This document shows, piece by piece, positions 29,806-32,741 of a stretch of 32,741 bases of DNA. This DNA is from Halorubrum sp. Hd13. Lineage in GTDB: Archaea; Halobacteriota; Halobacteria; Halobacteriales; Haloferacaceae. Position 1 is the stretch's first letter, and the number at the start of each line of letters is the position of its first letter. Position numbers and translations under genes: made by a program. The stretch spans positions 1 through 32,741 of the forward strand of contig NZ_NHOY01000021.1 of the NCBI RefSeq assembly GCF_002252755.1, written 5' to 3'. The notes beneath the pieces were generated by a model. The model saw only the letters and a program-made list of their open reading frames with translations, was not told the DNA's origin and made no database searches.

Positions 29806-32741
29806 ATGATCAAACAACCTGCCACAGTCGTTCTGACAACGGTACTCCTCGTTGTCGGACTCACGATTGCACCGTTCGCTGCACTTGGACCTGCCGCTAG
29901 CACCGCTGCTGCACAAAGCGATTTCACCCCCGATAATAACGCGACATCTGTCGTGAATCCAGACGGTAGTATTGAGGGTGACCTTGTGGTTGATGTTGGG
30001 ACTTCATTTGATGACGTGTATGTCGGTGACAGCGGCTCAGTACTGCTTGATGGTGAAGAGCCAGGAACAGAACTGAATATTACGGCACAGGCCGATGAAT
30101 CTCAGGGTCTCGTTCGTTTTCTCGTAGCTGGCGAAGTTGCCACGATCACACGGACTGAGACGGCTGACGGGTTCGTAAACGACACTGATCGGACGCTTAC
30201 CGAGGGGTACCCGTCAGCAGAGCAGAACCCGATTCAGGTCGATCTAGAAGTCGATCCCGAAATCCTGGATACCACGCTCCGGACCGATATCGCTGTTGAC
30301 GACCAGCTTGACAACGAGTCGTTCACCGTCTCTCCTACTGTCGAGGAAATCGGGAATGACGCAACCGAGAATCTCGGCGTCGATCTGACCATCGAAGACA
30401 GCACTGGCACGGAAGTCTACAGCCCGTCACAAACACCCAGCGAGATCGCGGGTGAGGAAATCAGCGTACCGTTCGATGCTGTTGGCCCCCTCGAAGCGGG
30501 CACCTACAACGCGACGGTCACCGCGACAGCTGACAACGCGGAGACGGTCACCGCGTCGGATTCATTCACCGTCCAAGAGGTCGGTGAGCTTGCTGTCAGC
30601 ATCAACGAGTCGAGCACGCTCGATGTGCGCGAAAACGAGACCATCAGTGTCGATGCCGACATCGAGAATACGGGCGATGTCCCCCTCACGCAGAACATTA
30701 CTGCCAGCGTCAACGGCTCGGAACAGGCGACCACGACCGACGTGTCGGTTGGTGCCGGGGAGACAGTGACGAAGACACTCACTTTCACGGGTGAGACCGC
30801 CTTCGACGGCCAGAACGTCACCGTCAGCAGCGCGGATACAGCTGCTGAAGCACAGCTCACTGTCAGAAAAGTTGGCGAACTCGTCATCTCGACGCTTGAC
30901 GCGCCCGCGAGCGCGAACCAGAGTGACACGATCGCAGTCAACGCGACGATCGAAAATACCGGCGATGTAGAGCTCACCCAAGACGTCACGTTCCTGGTCG
31001 ATGAGACGATAGAAGCCACGGAGCAAGACGTCACTCTGAGTGGCGGCGAACAGCGGACATTCGAGTTCACGTACGATATCGCGGCAGATCGCCAGTCCGA
31101 CATCCCGGTGAACGTCACGACAGCAAACGATTCAGCGACGCAAACGGTTGCGCTCAACGGGCTCGGTGATCTGACGGTCGACATCAATGAGACGAACAGC
31201 GATCTTGCGGTCACCGATGAGGAGAACGTCGTGGTCAACGCGACCCTCAACAACACCGGTGAGATCGATCTGACAAAGGAAATTACAGCCAGCGTCAATG
31301 GTACTGACCAGACGAGCCAGCAGGTCAATCTCGAAGCGGGAACGACAGACACGATTGAGCTCACGTTCCCGGCTGAGGAATCCTTCGACCACCAGAATGT
31401 CAATGTCAGCAGCGGCGACGACAGTGACAGTGCGCTGCTTATGGTCGATAAGGTCGGTGAACTGAACGTCTCGCTGAACGAGACGAGTGATCTGGAGGTG
31501 CGGGAAGATGAGAATATCACCGCCGTTGTTGATGTCAAAAACACTGGTGACATCGAATTCACACAGAACATTACAGCCGACATCAACGGCACGCAGGTGA
31601 AAGTTAAGGAGAACGTCACTGTGCCTGGCCGGACGACGACCACCACAACGTTCGACATCCCGGTTGACCTCACTGACGATGGAGAAACGCTCACCGTCAG
31701 CAGTAATGACACGAGCGATCCGGCTCAACTCACGGTGCTAGAGGTCGGTGAACTCGGCGCCACCATCAACGAGACGGCAAGTAGTCTCGACGTCAACGAC
31801 GAACAGAACGTCTCGGTCAACGTGACGCTTGAGAACACGGGCGAGGCAACGCTCAACCAGACCATCGCGGCAAGCGTCAACGGTACTAATCAGACGACCG
31901 CCGACGTGAGCGTCGAGAGGGGCACCGATGCAGTCACGCTTGAGTTCCCGGCTGAGAAGGCCTTTGACGGCCAGGACGTCACGGTCCGGAGCGACGACAC
32001 CAACGATACGGCGGCGCTGAGTGTCGCCGAAGTGGGAGAACTCACCGTCAACGATCTCCAGACACCGGCTGGCGTGAACCAGAGTGAAACGGTCAACATC
32101 AACGCCACGATCACCAACACTGGGGAGACAGAGCTCTCCCAGAACGTGACGCTGACCGTTGATGGCGAGGTCGTCGAGCCTAACGAGACTGTGACGGTCG
32201 CAAATGACAGTAGTCTGACCCAGAACTTCACCTACACAGTCCCAGACACCCAACAGACGAACCTGTCAGTCGCAGTCAGTACGACCGATGATACGGCCAG
32301 CGAAGAGGTGCCACTCATCGGGCTTGGTGACCTCACAGTCGAAATTAACGAGACAGCAAGTTCCCTGGATGTCACCGACGAGGAGCATGTCTCTGTCAAT
32401 GTGAGTCTTACCAACACCGGTGAGATCGACCTCACGCAAAACATCACAGCGGCGGTCAACGGTGAGCAACAGGCGATCCACGAGGACGTCACGGTCGCGG
32501 CTGGCGACACGACACAGGCAACGCTCACGTTCGATGCTCACAAGGCCTTTGACGGTCAGAGCGTAACGGTCAGCAGCAACGACGACAGCGACCACGCACC
32601 ACTCAGCGTTGCTGAGGTGGGTGAGTTCGACGTCAGTATTAGTGAAACGAGCCATCTTGGTGTCACTGACGAGGAGAACGTCGTGGTCAACGTTGATGTC
32701 ACCAACACCGGTGAGACCGAGCTCACGCAAAACATCACAGC
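29806..32741 (+). CDS. Surface protein with eight or more 97-residue CARDB-like repeats (3' end missing)
   Basis: Open from ATG 29806 to the window edge, 978 codons. A signal peptide (MIKQPATVVLTTVLLVVGLT, ending near AAAQS) and a distinct N-terminal domain (about 40-255) are followed by repeats that start at residues 259, 356, 453, 550, 647, 743, 840 and 938: spacings 97, 97, 97, 97, 96, 97, 98. Each begins V/L-G-E/D-L plus a strand, then DEENVVVN, NTGEIDLTQNITASVNG, an AGET-type turn and FDGQNVTVSS. The unit resembles CARDB-type immunoglobulin folds. NxT/S sites are dense, so heavy glycosylation is likely. It is probably a stalk-like adhesin; the anchor lies outside the window. Confidence 0.88.
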   Translation, partial: MIKQPATVVLTTVLLVVGLTIAPFAALGPAASTAAAQSDFTPDNNATSVVNPDGSIEGDLVVDVGTSFDDVYVGDSGSVLLDGEEPGTELNITAQADESQGLVRFLVAGEVATITRTETADGFVNDTDRTLTEGYPSAEQNPIQVDLEVDPEILDTTLRTDIAVDDQLDNESFTVSPTVEEIGNDATENLGVDLTIEDSTGTEVYSPSQTPSEIAGEEISVPFDAVGPLEAGTYNATVTATADNAETVTASDSFTVQEVGELAVSINESSTLDVRENETISVDADIENTGDVPLTQNITASVNGSEQATTTDVSVGAGETVTKTLTFTGETAFDGQNVTVSSADTAAEAQLTVRKVGELVISTLDAPASANQSDTIAVNATIENTGDVELTQDVTFLVDETIEATEQDVTLSGGEQRTFEFTYDIAADRQSDIPVNVTTANDSATQTVALNGLGDLTVDINETNSDLAVTDEENVVVNATLNNTGEIDLTKEITASVNGTDQTSQQVNLEAGTTDTIELTFPAEESFDHQNVNVSSGDDSDSALLMVDKVGELNVSLNETSDLEVREDENITAVVDVKNTGDIEFTQNITADINGTQVKVKENVTVPGRTTTTTTFDIPVDLTDDGETLTVSSNDTSDPAQLTVLEVGELGATINETASSLDVNDEQNVSVNVTLENTGEATLNQTIAASVNGTNQTTADVSVERGTDAVTLEFPAEKAFDGQDVTVRSDDTNDTAALSVAEVGELTVNDLQTPAGVNQSETVNINATITNTGETELSQNVTLTVDGEVVEPNETVTVANDSSLTQNFTYTVPDTQQTNLSVAVSTTDDTASEEVPLIGLGDLTVEINETASSLDVTDEEHVSVNVSLTNTGEIDLTQNITAAVNGEQQAIHEDVTVAAGDTTQATLTFDAHKAFDGQSVTVSSNDDSDHAPLSVAEVGEFDVSISETSHLGVTDEENVVVNVDVTNTGETELTQNIT

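Noticed and set aside
30504-32738. Minus-strand ORFs opposite the repeat surface protein
   Set aside because: The sense frame has a signal peptide and regular 97-residue repeats; the antisense frames repeat only because the sense gene does.

Overview
The window looks like an accessory replicon (megaplasmid or secondary chromosome) of a haloarchaeon (class Halobacteria). The evidence is acidic proteins, PGF-CTERM surface-protein ends, a type IV pilin, an Orc1/Cdc6 initiator beside its own inverted origin boxes, phiH1-type repressors, a HalOD1 protein and many promoters with a TATA element about 26 bases before the start codon (leaderless transcripts). No genus is assigned.

Layout. 1-237: end of a PGF-CTERM surface protein. 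355-3360: AT-rich, virus-like island with three phiH1-type winged-helix repressors, a short tyrosine integrase and small ORFs. 3455-5799 (minus strand): an HTH protein with an inactivated LAGLIDADG-like core, a pilin and a Tat lipoprotein. 6041-7864: an IS200/IS605 element with tnpA and tnpB. 7865-9127: a parA operon with a palindromic operator. 9222-11208: orc1/cdc6 inside an origin with five copies of a 17-base box. 11299-15005: a membrane protein, a hybrid sensor kinase and a HalOD1 protein. 15361-17717: two vapBC modules bracketed by three related non-coding elements. 17973-27876: a PGF-pre-PGF surface protein divergent from a 2634-residue beta-helix surface protein. 27956-29493: a frameshifted integrase remnant, then a coiled-coil/winged-helix protein with a cluster of GTAACA palindromes. 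29806-end: a surface protein made of 97-residue repeats, cut by the window edge.

How it fits together. Orc1 plus its boxes would start replication; ParA, its small partner and shared CTATAG-type sites would segregate the replicon; two VapBC modules would stabilise it. The cargo is mostly cell-surface biology (pilin, lipoprotein, very large secreted repeat proteins) and sensing.

Most unusual: the three elements at 15361-15524, 16453-16620 and 17541-17717. Each has a GC-rich leader, then five or six copies of a short word at 11-base spacing, then inverted copies of that word. The word differs in each element (CCAAGG, ACGTCG, ACGTAG) while the architecture is kept, and the inverted copies change with the direct ones. 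I know of no described family that matches.
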